A DNA stretch of 64,000 bases. Origin: Planctomycetota bacterium (GTDB taxonomy: Bacteria > Planctomycetota > Planctomycetia > Pirellulales > Lacipirellulaceae). How positions within the stretch are numbered: position 1 is the first letter of the stretch; every line of letters begins with the position of its first letter. The notes under the pieces are model-generated. The model was given only the letters and a program-made list of their open reading frames with translations, was not told the DNA's origin and searched no databases. Both the position numbers and the translations under genes were made by a program. This document shows positions 25,662-35,739 of this stretch, piece after piece. The stretch covers positions 1 through 64,000 of the forward strand of contig JAJRSE010000102.1 of assembly GCA_024278955.1 (NCBI GenBank). The letters are read 5' to 3'.

Positions 25662-28451
25662 ATGAGAGTTGTTTCAGTTTGTCGGCTGCTAATTCGCGTT
25701 CAGCTCGTTGCTATTGGGTTTTTCGTTGGCGAGTATGCCGCGGCTGAGGAGGTTTCAGAAAAGTCTGCGCCGGTGAAGCCTACCGCTACGCTGATAACTC
25801 ATTTAGGAGATCGTCTACCGGGCCATTGGCTTGCAACGAAGGATTTGAAAGCGATTGATTGGCAGACGAAAGGGTTTGTCGGGCCGTTTCAGTTCGAGCG
25901 GGAGCGGGTTGCGGCCATTCAATTTCGACATGAAGCCAAGGTACCTCCGATCGAGGGAACTTACCGTTGTGAACTTGTGAACGGCAACGTCTTCTATGGA
26001 AATCCGCTTGCTGTGGATGACATGGAATTGGTGTTTGAGGTTCCTGGTTCGGGGGAGTTGCGGATAGGTCGAGATCGATTGCGAAAACTTTCGCCCTGGG
26101 TGGACGCGGGGCAATCGGTTAGCTCGACTCCAACGTCGCTTTATCGTTGGCAAGGCGCGTACATCGGGTGGCAAGAGTCGGCAGGTCGGATTACCGCCAG
26201 GCAGGATCATGCCGAGCTGACAAGCAGCCTTCAACTGGGCGAGAAGTCGCAGACGACGATACGTGTCGCCTGGGATGGACAGCCAGATTTCCGAATCGAT
26301 TTTGGCTCGAACGACGCATACGACCAAGGTTTGCGACTCGAAACATGGGAGAAGCAGCTTGTTCTTGTGGCCGAATCTTCGGATGTGGCGGATGTGGTAC
26401 TCGTGGCAAATGATCTCGGGACAGCCGGCGAGTTTCTGATCAATGTTTTTAGCTATGCCGGCAAGCAGAAAATTCTTGTTACGGATGAGAACGGCAACAA
26501 GCTTGGCGAGTTTAGCTGGGAGGAAGGTTTCGGTAGCAAGTTCCGCATTCAAGCTCGGAAGAAGGGGCTCCACTTTTATTCGGCAACCGTCACGCCGTGG
26601 GATGGTTCTTCGCCTGAGCTTTTTAAGTTGGAGCAGCCGAGCATTCGCTTTAAGGATGGTCATACGGAGCAGGCTGCGATCACGGCGTGGAATCCGGATT
26701 CGCAGGAATGGACCGTTCTGCCACTTGGCGATACCTCCGAATCGGAGCCAGCCGAGCGGCAGGTTTCCGAGACCGATATTATTTCGATTCTCTGGGGTGG
26801 TAAGTCCTCGAATGAAGATGCCGCGGTGCAGAAAGACTTAGTGCAAGCGGTTCTTCGGACTGGTATGAGATTTACGGGAAAAATCGTATCGCTTAAAAAT
26901 CATGCGGTCGAGTTGCGCTGCAAGGGCGTGAAAGATCCGATTACGCTTTCTCTGGCGAGCTTGCAAAGTGTCGTGTTTTTGTATCAGCCCGATATGACGA
27001 ATACCGAGACGAGTAAACTGCCACGATTGCAGATTGGTGCTGCATTTATTGCGGGCCATCTTGTGGAGGCCCAGGTCGATGAGAATGACGACAAACAAGC
27101 GACAGCCCTTGTTTGGAAACCGAATGCAAGCCGGACGGCTGCGGCGATTTCAAACAGCGCGAGCGGTTCAATCGTCTACCGTAAGCCGCCGCCTCCCCCG
27201 GTGATAAAAACTGAACCGACCCCTGTGCAAAGAAATCCGGGAATCGTTGCTGGTATTGTTCGTTTGTTCTCTGGGTCGCCTGCGAAGCGAGCGGCCAAAA
27301 CCGTGCCTTCAGCCACCTCGTCGGGCCCGACATTGCATTTGCGTTCTGGCGACACGATTCCCTGCGAGCCAAAGCGTATTGACGCTAGGGGAGTCACCTT
27401 TACCTCTTCGGTAACTGAAGCGACGTTCGCGGCGAAAGAAAAAATTAAGGCCTTGGTGCTGGTCAGCAACCAGCAACCTGCCCGAGTGACCGAGGAACAA
27501 CGCGACCGACTATTAACCCTACCTCGTATGCAACAGGAGTATCCCCCTACGCATTTGCTGTTATCGGTGGATGGCGATTTGTTACGAACTCGGGTGACTG
27601 CGATGGATGAGAAATTCATTACGACAGAAATCCGGCTGAATTCAGTCAACTTGCCTCGTGAGAGAGTGGCGGCGATCGCGTGGCTTCATCAAGAGGAGAA
27701 TCAGGAGGAGGGAGAGAAGTCTGCGGGCAATTCATCGGACGGTTTGCTGCAAGTGCAAGCGGTTCGGTCCGATGGAATCCGCCTTTCTTTTCATCCTGGA
27801 AAATTTGCAGAGGGAGTTTTGCACGGATTAAGCAGCGTTTTTGGCAAGTGCCGAGTGGATGTTTCTGAGGTTGATAAGCTTCTCTTCGGTCGGGCGATTC
27901 AAGAGTCTCTGAAGAATCAGAGCCATCAACTTTTGGCTTTGAAACCGGCGATCGCACCGCGTTTTGTAACCGCAGGCGAGGAGGCAGCGACTGATATTGG
28001 ACAGGGCTCTGCTTTGGTCGGGCAGGAGGCTCCGGCGATTCTCCTCAAAGATATTGACGGAAAGCGATTCGATCTTTCGGAGCATCGCGGTAAGGTTGTC
28101 GTGCTCGATTTTTGGGCTACTTGGTGCGGACCGTGCATTCAATGGATGCCCCAGTTGGAAGAAATTGTTGGGAAGTATTCTGCTGAAGAGGTTGAGTTGG
28201 TGACGATCAACTTGCTTCAAGAAAAAGACGCGATTGGGCCAGTGCTAGAACGCATGCAGATGAATCCGACGGTGCTGCTTGATATCGATGGAGTTGTGGC
28301 CGATGCTTATCAAGCGATCTCAATTCCCCAAACGGTGATTATCGACCAGCAGGGAGAAGTGGCGAGGGTTTTCATCGGGGGCTCGCCGCAGATCAAGCAG
28401 CCGCTGGTTGATGTGCTGGATGTTTTGACGAGCGGATCGGCAGCGAACTAG
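25662..28451 (+). CDS. Secreted protein with C-terminal TlpA thioredoxin domain
   Basis: The product is 929 aa. Residues 1-28 are a signal peptide (ending EYAAAEE). Residues ~40-770 are beta-rich with several repeated short domains that open with LRSGDTIPCEPKRID-like strands; I do not recognise a named family. Residues ~787-925 are a TlpA/ResA-like thioredoxin domain with the redox pair C822-G-P-C825 in FWATWCGPC and the cis-Pro region SIPQTVIIDQQG. The domain should reduce or exchange disulfides outside the cytoplasm. It begins 8 bp after the preceding gene and is the last gene of the operon. Confidence 0.88.
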   Translation: MRVVSVCRLLIRVQLVAIGFFVGEYAAAEEVSEKSAPVKPTATLITHLGDRLPGHWLATKDLKAIDWQTKGFVGPFQFERERVAAIQFRHEAKVPPIEGTYRCELVNGNVFYGNPLAVDDMELVFEVPGSGELRIGRDRLRKLSPWVDAGQSVSSTPTSLYRWQGAYIGWQESAGRITARQDHAELTSSLQLGEKSQTTIRVAWDGQPDFRIDFGSNDAYDQGLRLETWEKQLVLVAESSDVADVVLVANDLGTAGEFLINVFSYAGKQKILVTDENGNKLGEFSWEEGFGSKFRIQARKKGLHFYSATVTPWDGSSPELFKLEQPSIRFKDGHTEQAAITAWNPDSQEWTVLPLGDTSESEPAERQVSETDIISILWGGKSSNEDAAVQKDLVQAVLRTGMRFTGKIVSLKNHAVELRCKGVKDPITLSLASLQSVVFLYQPDMTNTETSKLPRLQIGAAFIAGHLVEAQVDENDDKQATALVWKPNASRTAAAISNSASGSIVYRKPPPPPVIKTEPTPVQRNPGIVAGIVRLFSGSPAKRAAKTVPSATSSGPTLHLRSGDTIPCEPKRIDARGVTFTSSVTEATFAAKEKIKALVLVSNQQPARVTEEQRDRLLTLPRMQQEYPPTHLLLSVDGDLLRTRVTAMDEKFITTEIRLNSVNLPRERVAAIAWLHQEENQEEGEKSAGNSSDGLLQVQAVRSDGIRLSFHPGKFAEGVLHGLSSVFGKCRVDVSEVDKLLFGRAIQESLKNQSHQLLALKPAIAPRFVTAGEEAATDIGQGSALVGQEAPAILLKDIDGKRFDLSEHRGKVVVLDFWATWCGPCIQWMPQLEEIVGKYSAEEVELVTINLLQEKDAIGPVLERMQMNPTVLLDIDGVVADAYQAISIPQTVIIDQQGEVARVFIGGSPQIKQPLVDVLDVLTSGSAAN

Positions 28452-28598
28452 CGCTAGCTTTTTTGTAACCGCTCACGGGTGCAATGCATTCAATAAACTA
28501 CCAAAAGCAGCGAGAGCACCGGGACACAGAGGATTAGAGTTTGAAGCGTTGTGTGCCGTTTGCCTTATAGGAGGGCAATGTCTGTAATTTTGAGGCAG

Positions 28599-30680
28599 TT
28601 ACGCAGACCAGTGCGTTTCCTCTTCGCGTGGCGTTTCCTCGGCATCCAGTGCAACCAGATGCTCTTCTTGAAAGATCCGGCCAGCTAACATTCGTACGGG
28701 AACAAGTAGTGCAATGAATAAGGGAAACGAAAGGCGTAGCAACGAGTTCGGGCTAAGCGTGATAATGCACAAAATAACTAGGCAGACAAGCTGTAGCAGA
28801 GTGAATTGATGAATGATTTTCTTGGGCGCCTGTCGCAAATAGTGCGCTCGTGGGTAAAGCCCCGGATCGGTCAGCCATAAGGTCAATCGTTCAAAAAACT
28901 GATTGCCGGCGAGCGAGACAATGCCCATGTAGAGAAAGACGCCGTAGAGAACTGCCAAGGGCACAAGATTCAGCAAGGGAAGAATCAACAGCGACAAGGC
29001 GATGAGGATGTGGATGGCGAGTCCGGTGACTCGGTTTTCTTGAACATGGATGATCCGCTCGCTAGTGTCGCCACCAGGTACGACAACCTCTTCTGTTTCG
29101 GCCAGTCCTCGCACATGAGCCAAAGACCGAACGGTGGCAGCGACGAGCCATGGTAAGCCAAACATCGAACAGATGCCGATCAGTATCCCCACGACTGCCA
29201 GATCGAGATGGTATGCAGGCGCTTTCTGTAGTTTGTGGTCCGGGCTGTTGACCAGGCGCGCTGTAATGTTTTGAGTCAGATAGATCAGCACGGCAGCTAG
29301 TATCGCCGGGCCAAGAGCGGCCCACCGGGCCCAAACCGGAGTTTCAAATGGATCGATAAGCCATGGTCGCCCTGTGCTCGTTTGAAGACTTCCCGGAGCT
29401 TGGAGCGTATCGACGGCTACTTCACTGCGAAGCCCCCAGGCAATCAAAGTCATTGCTACGAGAGCCAGCATTGGACCAAAGTCGGAGAGAAACTCTCTCA
29501 TCCAGGACAAGAGATATTTGCTGCGTCGAAAGCGCGAGAGGGTTGTACCAACATAAAAAGTACCAAACGCCAGCATGAGTGATAAAAAAGCGCCATCGTG
29601 ATGTGTCGCGTCGGCAAAGCTCACTCGGAAAGTGGCCACGATTGCTCGAATTGCTTCGTAAATGAAAATAAGCGACATGAGCGTCGAAAAAATTTCGTCG
29701 GTGAATCGCGTGAAGAATTTCATCAAGCAACTGGCGTCGGTTGCCGCCAAGATCATCATCAGCAAGGCAGTCCAGTAGCCGACCCACGCATAGGTCGAGA
29801 GAAACGGTAACTGCATATCCGTGGATAAGCGATAGAGAATCCCCGTGAAAACCAGTAGCGGTCCGACGCCGCCTAAGATAATCAACGGTTGTCCTGAAGC
29901 GAGCGCGTAGGCGATTCCGCAAAAAGCGGAGGCAACCAACATTTCAACGACGCCAATTTGGCCTGCCGTTTCGATCCCCATAATTCCTCCGAACGTAACT
30001 GCCGGTGCGAGGCAGGCGAAAAACAGGAAGAGTGTGGAGCTGAAACTTTTGGCCCGGAGTCCGTCACGAAAGTCGCTTGCGTAGCAGGCCGAGCGTTTAC
30101 GTATGTCGTCCAAAAGTCCGCCAAACAGGCGTCCCGGATATTCGAGCCCCGCGCCCGCTGCTGATACCGGCGCCAGCGGAGTTGCTGAAAACTCAGCAAA
30201 CCGTTGCAATGCTTCGAGCAAATCGGTTTGACTACGGGCCTCGCCTAGGTCGTATCGAAATTCGTCGTTCGACATCAGCCGAGCGACACTTGCCAGCGTG
30301 TCGATGTGGCTTGTCGAAGCTCCTAGAGGTCCCAGTAAAAAAAACAGAAACTGGGTAGGGATCCCGTCGGGTGCCCCAAGATTGACCGGACGAGCGAGTC
30401 GAACAAACTGGACAATGGGTTCTTCAATCCCGTCGAGATACGCATGAGGAATGGCCATAGCATGGCCGATTGCCGTCGGAGATTTCTGCTCGCGTTGTAG
30501 CAAAGCAGAGACGACATGCTCTGCCATCTGCTCTGAAAGAGAGCCTTGTTTGACTAGGTGGCCTATCGTTTTACGAATGGCCGATGCCATATCGGAGGCT
30601 TTGAGGTCGAGGAGCACATGCCCCTGTTCAAATGCGTCTCTGAGTTGCTTCATGCTGTTTCTCGGCGAATCGTTTTTCAA
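28599..30680 (-). CDS. PTS EIIA domain fused to SLC4-type bicarbonate transporter
   Basis: The product is 693 aa. Residues ~5-165 are a PTS EIIA type 2 domain with the phospho-accepting His79 in AIPHAYLDG. Residues ~195-680 are a full HCO3 cotransporter (Band 3/SLC4) membrane domain: LAPAVTFGGIMGIETAGQIG, then SGQPLIILGGVGPLLVFTGI, then FFTRFTDEIFSTLMSLIFIY. SLC4 proteins move bicarbonate, often with Na+ or Cl-. The cytoplasmic domain of animal Band 3 has the same fold as EIIA, so this fusion keeps an ancestral layout with the His in place. It starts 23 bp after ppc and is probably cotranscribed with ppc and the SulP gene. Confidence 0.9.
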   Translation of the reverse strand: MKNDSPRNSMKQLRDAFEQGHVLLDLKASDMASAIRKTIGHLVKQGSLSEQMAEHVVSALLQREQKSPTAIGHAMAIPHAYLDGIEEPIVQFVRLARPVNLGAPDGIPTQFLFFLLGPLGASTSHIDTLASVARLMSNDEFRYDLGEARSQTDLLEALQRFAEFSATPLAPVSAAGAGLEYPGRLFGGLLDDIRKRSACYASDFRDGLRAKSFSSTLFLFFACLAPAVTFGGIMGIETAGQIGVVEMLVASAFCGIAYALASGQPLIILGGVGPLLVFTGILYRLSTDMQLPFLSTYAWVGYWTALLMMILAATDASCLMKFFTRFTDEIFSTLMSLIFIYEAIRAIVATFRVSFADATHHDGAFLSLMLAFGTFYVGTTLSRFRRSKYLLSWMREFLSDFGPMLALVAMTLIAWGLRSEVAVDTLQAPGSLQTSTGRPWLIDPFETPVWARWAALGPAILAAVLIYLTQNITARLVNSPDHKLQKAPAYHLDLAVVGILIGICSMFGLPWLVAATVRSLAHVRGLAETEEVVVPGGDTSERIIHVQENRVTGLAIHILIALSLLILPLLNLVPLAVLYGVFLYMGIVSLAGNQFFERLTLWLTDPGLYPRAHYLRQAPKKIIHQFTLLQLVCLVILCIITLSPNSLLRLSFPLFIALLVPVRMLAGRIFQEEHLVALDAEETPREEETHWSA

Positions 30681-30703
30681 ACAATTTATGGCACGTCATT
30701 GCT

Positions 30704-33469
30704 TTATCCACTGGTTCGCATCCCGGCAGCAAGGCCGTTAATCGTCAACCGGGTCAGATGCCGTAGGTCTTCAACCTGCGTTTCGCTACTGTCGGTTGAG
30801 TTCCGCGATCGGCGCAAGAGTTCAACCTGAATCAAATTCAAGGGGTCAATATAGCGGTTGCGCAGACGGATTGACTCCTTGAGCCACGGTATGCTATCCA
30901 ACAATTCCTCGCTTTGAGTGATTGTAAGGATGGCATCGCGCGCCTGGCGGAATTCGCCAGAAATCAGCGACTCGATCTGGGCAAGTGCCTCGGAGTCGTT
31001 TGCTAGCTTTGCGTACTGCTCCGCGATACCGAGGTCCGTCTTTGCTAATGCAAGTTCCGCATTGTCGACGGTTGCTCGAAAGAAAGGCCACTCGCGATAC
31101 ATCGACAGAAGAAGTTGTCGCGACGGTTCGTCTTGCAGGAGTTCTTCTACAGCGGCTCCGAATCCATACCATGCGGGGATCAGGCAGCGGCATTGGGTCC
31201 AAGAGAAGACCCAGGGGATCGCTCGTAAGTCTGCCAGTCCGTTACTGCCACGGCGTCGGGCAGGACGCGATCCGATCGGCAATTGCTCGACCTCAGCAAT
31301 CGGTGTGGCTCGGCGAAAGAACTCGACAAAATCGGGTTGCTCGACCAGTTCGCGATATTTTTTGTACGAACTCGCAGCGAGGCGATCCATGATGTCGCCC
31401 CATTCTTTTTTGTCTGGAGTGGTTGGCTGGCCCCCTGCGAGCAGCGACGACCAGACCATCTGTTCGAGGTGTCGGTGGGCAATGGCCGGATCGTCGTAAC
31501 GGTCGGCGAGCACTTCCCCTTGTTCGGTCAGACGGAGCGACCCGCGAAAAGTTCCCTCTGGCAACGAAAGGATGCTTCTTGCTGCCGGGCCACCGCCGCG
31601 GCCCAATGAGCCTCCGCGTCCATGGAAGAACGTCAGTTGGATCCCGCGTTTCGAGGCAACTCGATGCAGCTGCTGTTGCACTTTGTACAGCGACCAACAA
31701 GCCGAGAGATAGCCACCATCTTTAGTACTGTCAGAATACCCAATCATCACGATTTGGTGATCTTTCTGCTGGCGCAAGGTCTCACGGTACTCCGGAATAT
31801 CAAGCAGCTCGGTGAGGATTGCCGGCCCTTGCTCCAAATCTTCGATCGTCTCGAACAGGGGAATGATCGGGAGGCGAGTATGCGATTCTTCTTGGTCTGT
31901 TTCAGACGCAGTCTGTTTCCATAGCCAGAGGACCGTCAGCACGTCACTCGGCGCGCTGGTCATGCTGATAACATGCCCGCCAATTGCTTGCGGCCCAAAC
32001 TGTTTGGCGGCACGGTGGAGAAGGCGAAAGAGGTCGAGCGTTTCTTGAGCTTCTTCTGAAAGTCCCTCGGCCCAATCTTTCTCGGCACGAAAATTTTCCT
32101 GACGAAGCCTGCCCACAAGAAGCTGTTGTCGACCGGCCTCGTCCAGAGTCTTGGGGTCGGCACACAGGTCGAGCTTCTGGAAAAGTTCATTGAGGACCTC
32201 TCGGTACCGGCGTGCATCTTGACGTACATCGAGCCGAGCCAAATGGAATCCGAAAACATGTATCCGATCAAGCCATGTGCTGAGTTCGCCGGTAAGAAAC
32301 TTCCCACCCGAAGACTTTGCTATCGAATCGAGCAACGTGGTGACGTCTCGCTCCAAATCCAACGACGACGCATACGCGCCTTCGACCAAGTTGCCTCGGA
32401 GTTCCAATTGGCGGGTTTGTCGAAGCCGCCAGCGAATGACACCGATCCAGTAGCGACAAACTTCGTCAGGCGGAATCCCCGCAAGTTCTTCTTTCAACTC
32501 GGGCCAACTTTCGTAAGCCACAGAAAGAGCTTGGGCCAGCGTATTTCCGAGCCCCATTTGGCGTTGAGAGAGGGTGAATGAATTAAAAAGCTCTTCGCAG
32601 GCTGCTAAGTGGAGGTCGAGAGCCGCTTGCCGAAGCCAGCCCAGCGTCTGCTCGGTGACTTCCGGGGTGACATGAGGGTGGCCATCGCGATCGCCGCCAA
32701 TCCAGGATCCAAACGTCACGCAGGGGCGAGGCCGCAAAGCACTCTTGGGAAACGCTTCGACCAGCGAACCTCGTAACTCTCGCATGATCTGTGGGAGCAC
32801 ATCCCACAGTACCTGCTTGATCGAGAGGCCTCGGGCGACTTCCTGCATGACCGTAGGCCGTTGGGGCCGAATGACGTCGGTTTGCCAAAGCTTGGCCAGC
32901 TCGGTTTGCATCAGTTGATGAGTTCGTTTTTTTTCAGCCGGAAGTTGTTGGGCATCACGAGCGTTTAGCAATTTCCGGAGCTTTCGTAACTTGGCACGAA
33001 CCGTCCGACGTTTTGCCTCGGTCGGATGGGCGGTGAAGACCAATTCGAGATGCAACTGATCAAGTAACAGCTGCATTTCGCTTGCCGATTGGCCCGCCTC
33101 TTTCAAGGAGAGCACCGCCTTGCGTATCGATTCTCCCCCAGGCCTAGTCCCCGCCTTTTTTTCGCGTTCGCGCAAGACACGTACACGCTCACGATCTTCA
33201 GCAAGGTTCATGAGATCGAGAAGAATGCTGAAAGCGCGAACAACCACTCGAAGGCGATCATTGCTTAGCGACGAGACAAACTCAATCATCGCCAGACGCG
33301 CTTGAGACTGAGACTGTCCACTTCGGCCCGCCCAAGCCATATGGCGCATTTCCTCGACGACCTGCAAAGAATCACTGCCGGCGATCTCTCGAATCGTATC
33401 GCCAAGCATCTTGCCAAGGAGAGTGATTTCCTCACGTAACGGACTTTCCGGCTTCTCTTCAATCAACAT
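30704..33469 (-). CDS. ppc: Phosphoenolpyruvate carboxylase
   Basis: The product is 921 aa, near the usual bacterial length. Conserved blocks are all present: VFTAHPTEAKRRTVRAKL (catalytic His, ~147), FGSWIGGDRDGHPHVT, MIGYSDSTKDGG, FFHGRGGSLGRGGGPA. The enzyme adds bicarbonate to phosphoenolpyruvate to give oxaloacetate, refilling the citric acid cycle. Bicarbonate, not CO2, is its substrate, which matches the two bicarbonate-type transporters on either side. Its ATG overlaps the SulP stop codon by one base (TGATG), so it is translationally coupled. Confidence 0.97.
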   Translation of the reverse strand: MLIEEKPESPLREEITLLGKMLGDTIREIAGSDSLQVVEEMRHMAWAGRSGQSQSQARLAMIEFVSSLSNDRLRVVVRAFSILLDLMNLAEDRERVRVLREREKKAGTRPGGESIRKAVLSLKEAGQSASEMQLLLDQLHLELVFTAHPTEAKRRTVRAKLRKLRKLLNARDAQQLPAEKKRTHQLMQTELAKLWQTDVIRPQRPTVMQEVARGLSIKQVLWDVLPQIMRELRGSLVEAFPKSALRPRPCVTFGSWIGGDRDGHPHVTPEVTEQTLGWLRQAALDLHLAACEELFNSFTLSQRQMGLGNTLAQALSVAYESWPELKEELAGIPPDEVCRYWIGVIRWRLRQTRQLELRGNLVEGAYASSLDLERDVTTLLDSIAKSSGGKFLTGELSTWLDRIHVFGFHLARLDVRQDARRYREVLNELFQKLDLCADPKTLDEAGRQQLLVGRLRQENFRAEKDWAEGLSEEAQETLDLFRLLHRAAKQFGPQAIGGHVISMTSAPSDVLTVLWLWKQTASETDQEESHTRLPIIPLFETIEDLEQGPAILTELLDIPEYRETLRQQKDHQIVMIGYSDSTKDGGYLSACWSLYKVQQQLHRVASKRGIQLTFFHGRGGSLGRGGGPAARSILSLPEGTFRGSLRLTEQGEVLADRYDDPAIAHRHLEQMVWSSLLAGGQPTTPDKKEWGDIMDRLAASSYKKYRELVEQPDFVEFFRRATPIAEVEQLPIGSRPARRRGSNGLADLRAIPWVFSWTQCRCLIPAWYGFGAAVEELLQDEPSRQLLLSMYREWPFFRATVDNAELALAKTDLGIAEQYAKLANDSEALAQIESLISGEFRQARDAILTITQSEELLDSIPWLKESIRLRNRYIDPLNLIQVELLRRSRNSTDSSETQVEDLRHLTRLTINGLAAGMRTSG

Positions 33470-35484
33470 CAGTCCACCCTTTGTGCTTCAAAGTGTTTTT
33501 GGTCCGCCCTGTTTTCACTTTCTCTACGAAAGTTGGCGTGTAATGTATCCCAGTCAATAATTAAAGTCCCACCCGCCGCTTCGTGTTGCTTTTCCCAATT
33601 GGTTAGCAAGTCGAGACAGGCGTGATCGATGTAAACGAGGTGCTTAAAATCAAGATGCAATTCTACATTGCTGGGTACTTTCTCCAACTCTTCGGCGAGT
33701 ACCGGAAGTCGAACGAACGTCGCCGCGCCTTTGAGACTTAAAATTGCGTTTTCATTCGCTTCATCAACTTCCAGGTTCACAACAAGATGGGAAAAAGTGT
33801 GAAACAGTTTTACTGCTGACAAACCGATCCCCGTGAGGACGCCTGTGAGCAGATCGGTCGAGACAATCGTCCCGACCGTGGCTGCGTAGATGGCAACTTC
33901 TCCCCAACCATATTTTCGCAATTTGCGTATCGCCTCGAAGTTAATCAATTTGTAGCCAATGTAGACGAGCATAGCCGCTAAGGCTGCTGTGGGGATCATG
34001 CGAAGGATAAAGGCTAATAACGACACGAAGACCAACAACCAGAGGCCGTGTAAGATCGTCGCGAGACGTGTTTTTCCACCTGCCTCGACATTGGCCGAAC
34101 TCCGCACGATGACGCCCGTCATGGGGAGTGCTCCAAGCATTCCGCAAATCATATTGCCGATTCCTTGCGCGGCCAACTCGCGGTTGTAGTTGGTGCGGGT
34201 GCCCGACTGCATCTGGTCGACGGCCGTAGCGCAGAGTAAGGTTTCGGCGCTCGCCACAACGGCAAGGACAATGCCTGCCTGGAGAACGACTTTCCACGAG
34301 ACCGTCTGGAGAACCGCAAGCGATGGGAGATGGATTTCGCTCCAAAGATTGTCCGGAACTTCGACGTAAAGAACCGGAAGCTTTAACAGAGTTGCGGCAA
34401 CGGTCGCAACGATAACGGCAAGCAGTGGCGCTGGCACCAGCTTGAGGCGTGCCGGGGAAAGCACCTTCCAAAGCACTAAGACAAGGATCGTTAGCAAACC
34501 CACTTTGGCAGCCCAATCATGATTCTTTAGCTGACCAAGCACATTTTCCAGACTCAGCTGTGCAGCCGCCTGAGATGCTCGCACTTGCTCGGCACGTCCT
34601 TGACGCAAGTCGTCAAACGCGAGAGGAATCTGCTTGAGAGATCGCTGGGTTGCTTCTTTTAATGCGGCAGGATCGCGGACGGCCTCGAAGATGCCACGGG
34701 TATCCAATTGTTCTACCAAGCTGACGAGACGATCAGATAGCTCCTGCTGCTTGATTGCAAGGGGCTCAAGCTGCGACTTCTCGGGGAAAGTAATTTCCTG
34801 ATGGTGGGCAAGATGATCATGGTCTGCATCTTGAATTGTCACTGGAATCAATTCGGCTACGAGCTCGCGCAGTTGGACCTGTTGTTCATGGAGTGCCCCA
34901 AATTGTTGGAGGAAGTCACGTCGAGCATTTCGTTCCTCGGCAGTCCCCAGTTTAGGCATGGGTAAGCCCTTCCGAATTGCCTCGGGTATCGACACCAGGT
35001 TCTGAATGCCATTTCCTTTCGGAGCATCATCGACCATGACGTGAAACTGGCTTGACAAGATCAATATGCCGATGCCTGCCAACATGCCGTGAATGACTGC
35101 CGGCGAAACGGCCCGAAACCATCGCCCATAATGCAGCAATCCCGCTAGTAATTGCAAGGCACCGCCAATCAAAACGGCAATACCAAGGACTTCCAACCCA
35201 TGATGTTGAACGAGGTCAAAGACAATGACCGTCAAACCGGCAGCGGGACCGCTTACCTGGAGCGGGGCACCCGCAATCCAGCCGACGACAAGACCGCCAA
35301 CGATTCCCGTAATGAGCCCAGCAGCCACTGGCACGCCAGACGCAATGGCGATTCCCATGCAAAGCGGCAAAGCCACGAGAAAGACGACTACTGAAGCAAG
35401 GAAATCTTGCTTCGGATTCGAAAACAGACCTCTCGGTCCGGCTGTTTTCCCGTCTGTTGGCGGAGTCTTGGACTTACTACTCAT
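33469..35484 (-). CDS. SulP-family anion transporter with STAS domain
   Basis: The product is 671 aa. The SulP membrane core starts at residue ~25 (FSNPKQDFLASVVVFLVALP; SGPAAGLTVIVFDLV) and a C-terminal STAS domain follows (~560-660, VYIDHACLDLLTNW). SulP proteins carry sulfate or bicarbonate; coupling to ppc points to bicarbonate. Unusual is a ~170-residue helical, charged insertion (~160-330) between membrane segments, with a His-rich patch DADHDHLAHH. It is the first gene of the SulP-ppc-SLC4 operon. Confidence 0.9.
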   Translation of the reverse strand: MSSKSKTPPTDGKTAGPRGLFSNPKQDFLASVVVFLVALPLCMGIAIASGVPVAAGLITGIVGGLVVGWIAGAPLQVSGPAAGLTVIVFDLVQHHGLEVLGIAVLIGGALQLLAGLLHYGRWFRAVSPAVIHGMLAGIGILILSSQFHVMVDDAPKGNGIQNLVSIPEAIRKGLPMPKLGTAEERNARRDFLQQFGALHEQQVQLRELVAELIPVTIQDADHDHLAHHQEITFPEKSQLEPLAIKQQELSDRLVSLVEQLDTRGIFEAVRDPAALKEATQRSLKQIPLAFDDLRQGRAEQVRASQAAAQLSLENVLGQLKNHDWAAKVGLLTILVLVLWKVLSPARLKLVPAPLLAVIVATVAATLLKLPVLYVEVPDNLWSEIHLPSLAVLQTVSWKVVLQAGIVLAVVASAETLLCATAVDQMQSGTRTNYNRELAAQGIGNMICGMLGALPMTGVIVRSSANVEAGGKTRLATILHGLWLLVFVSLLAFILRMIPTAALAAMLVYIGYKLINFEAIRKLRKYGWGEVAIYAATVGTIVSTDLLTGVLTGIGLSAVKLFHTFSHLVVNLEVDEANENAILSLKGAATFVRLPVLAEELEKVPSNVELHLDFKHLVYIDHACLDLLTNWEKQHEAAGGTLIIDWDTLHANFRRESENRADQKHFEAQRVD

Positions 35485-35739
35485 GGAGTTAATTTTCTAG
35501 GCAATGGGCAGCTGTGGGTAAGGCAATAGCGGACCCGGATTGTAAGGCAATTTGCCGTTACTGTCATCCTGACGTTGGGCTAAGAGTAAGACGATCGCCA
35601 AGTCGATTTTTTGAACCACGTAGGAACGCCCAACTGAGATTCCTGGAAATTGGCCACCTCCGAAACACTTCCCTCTGGGTGGTGCGACAAAGACTATCGC
35701 ATTCGGGAAAAGTAGTGGCGAGAGCTTTTGTTGGCCGGC

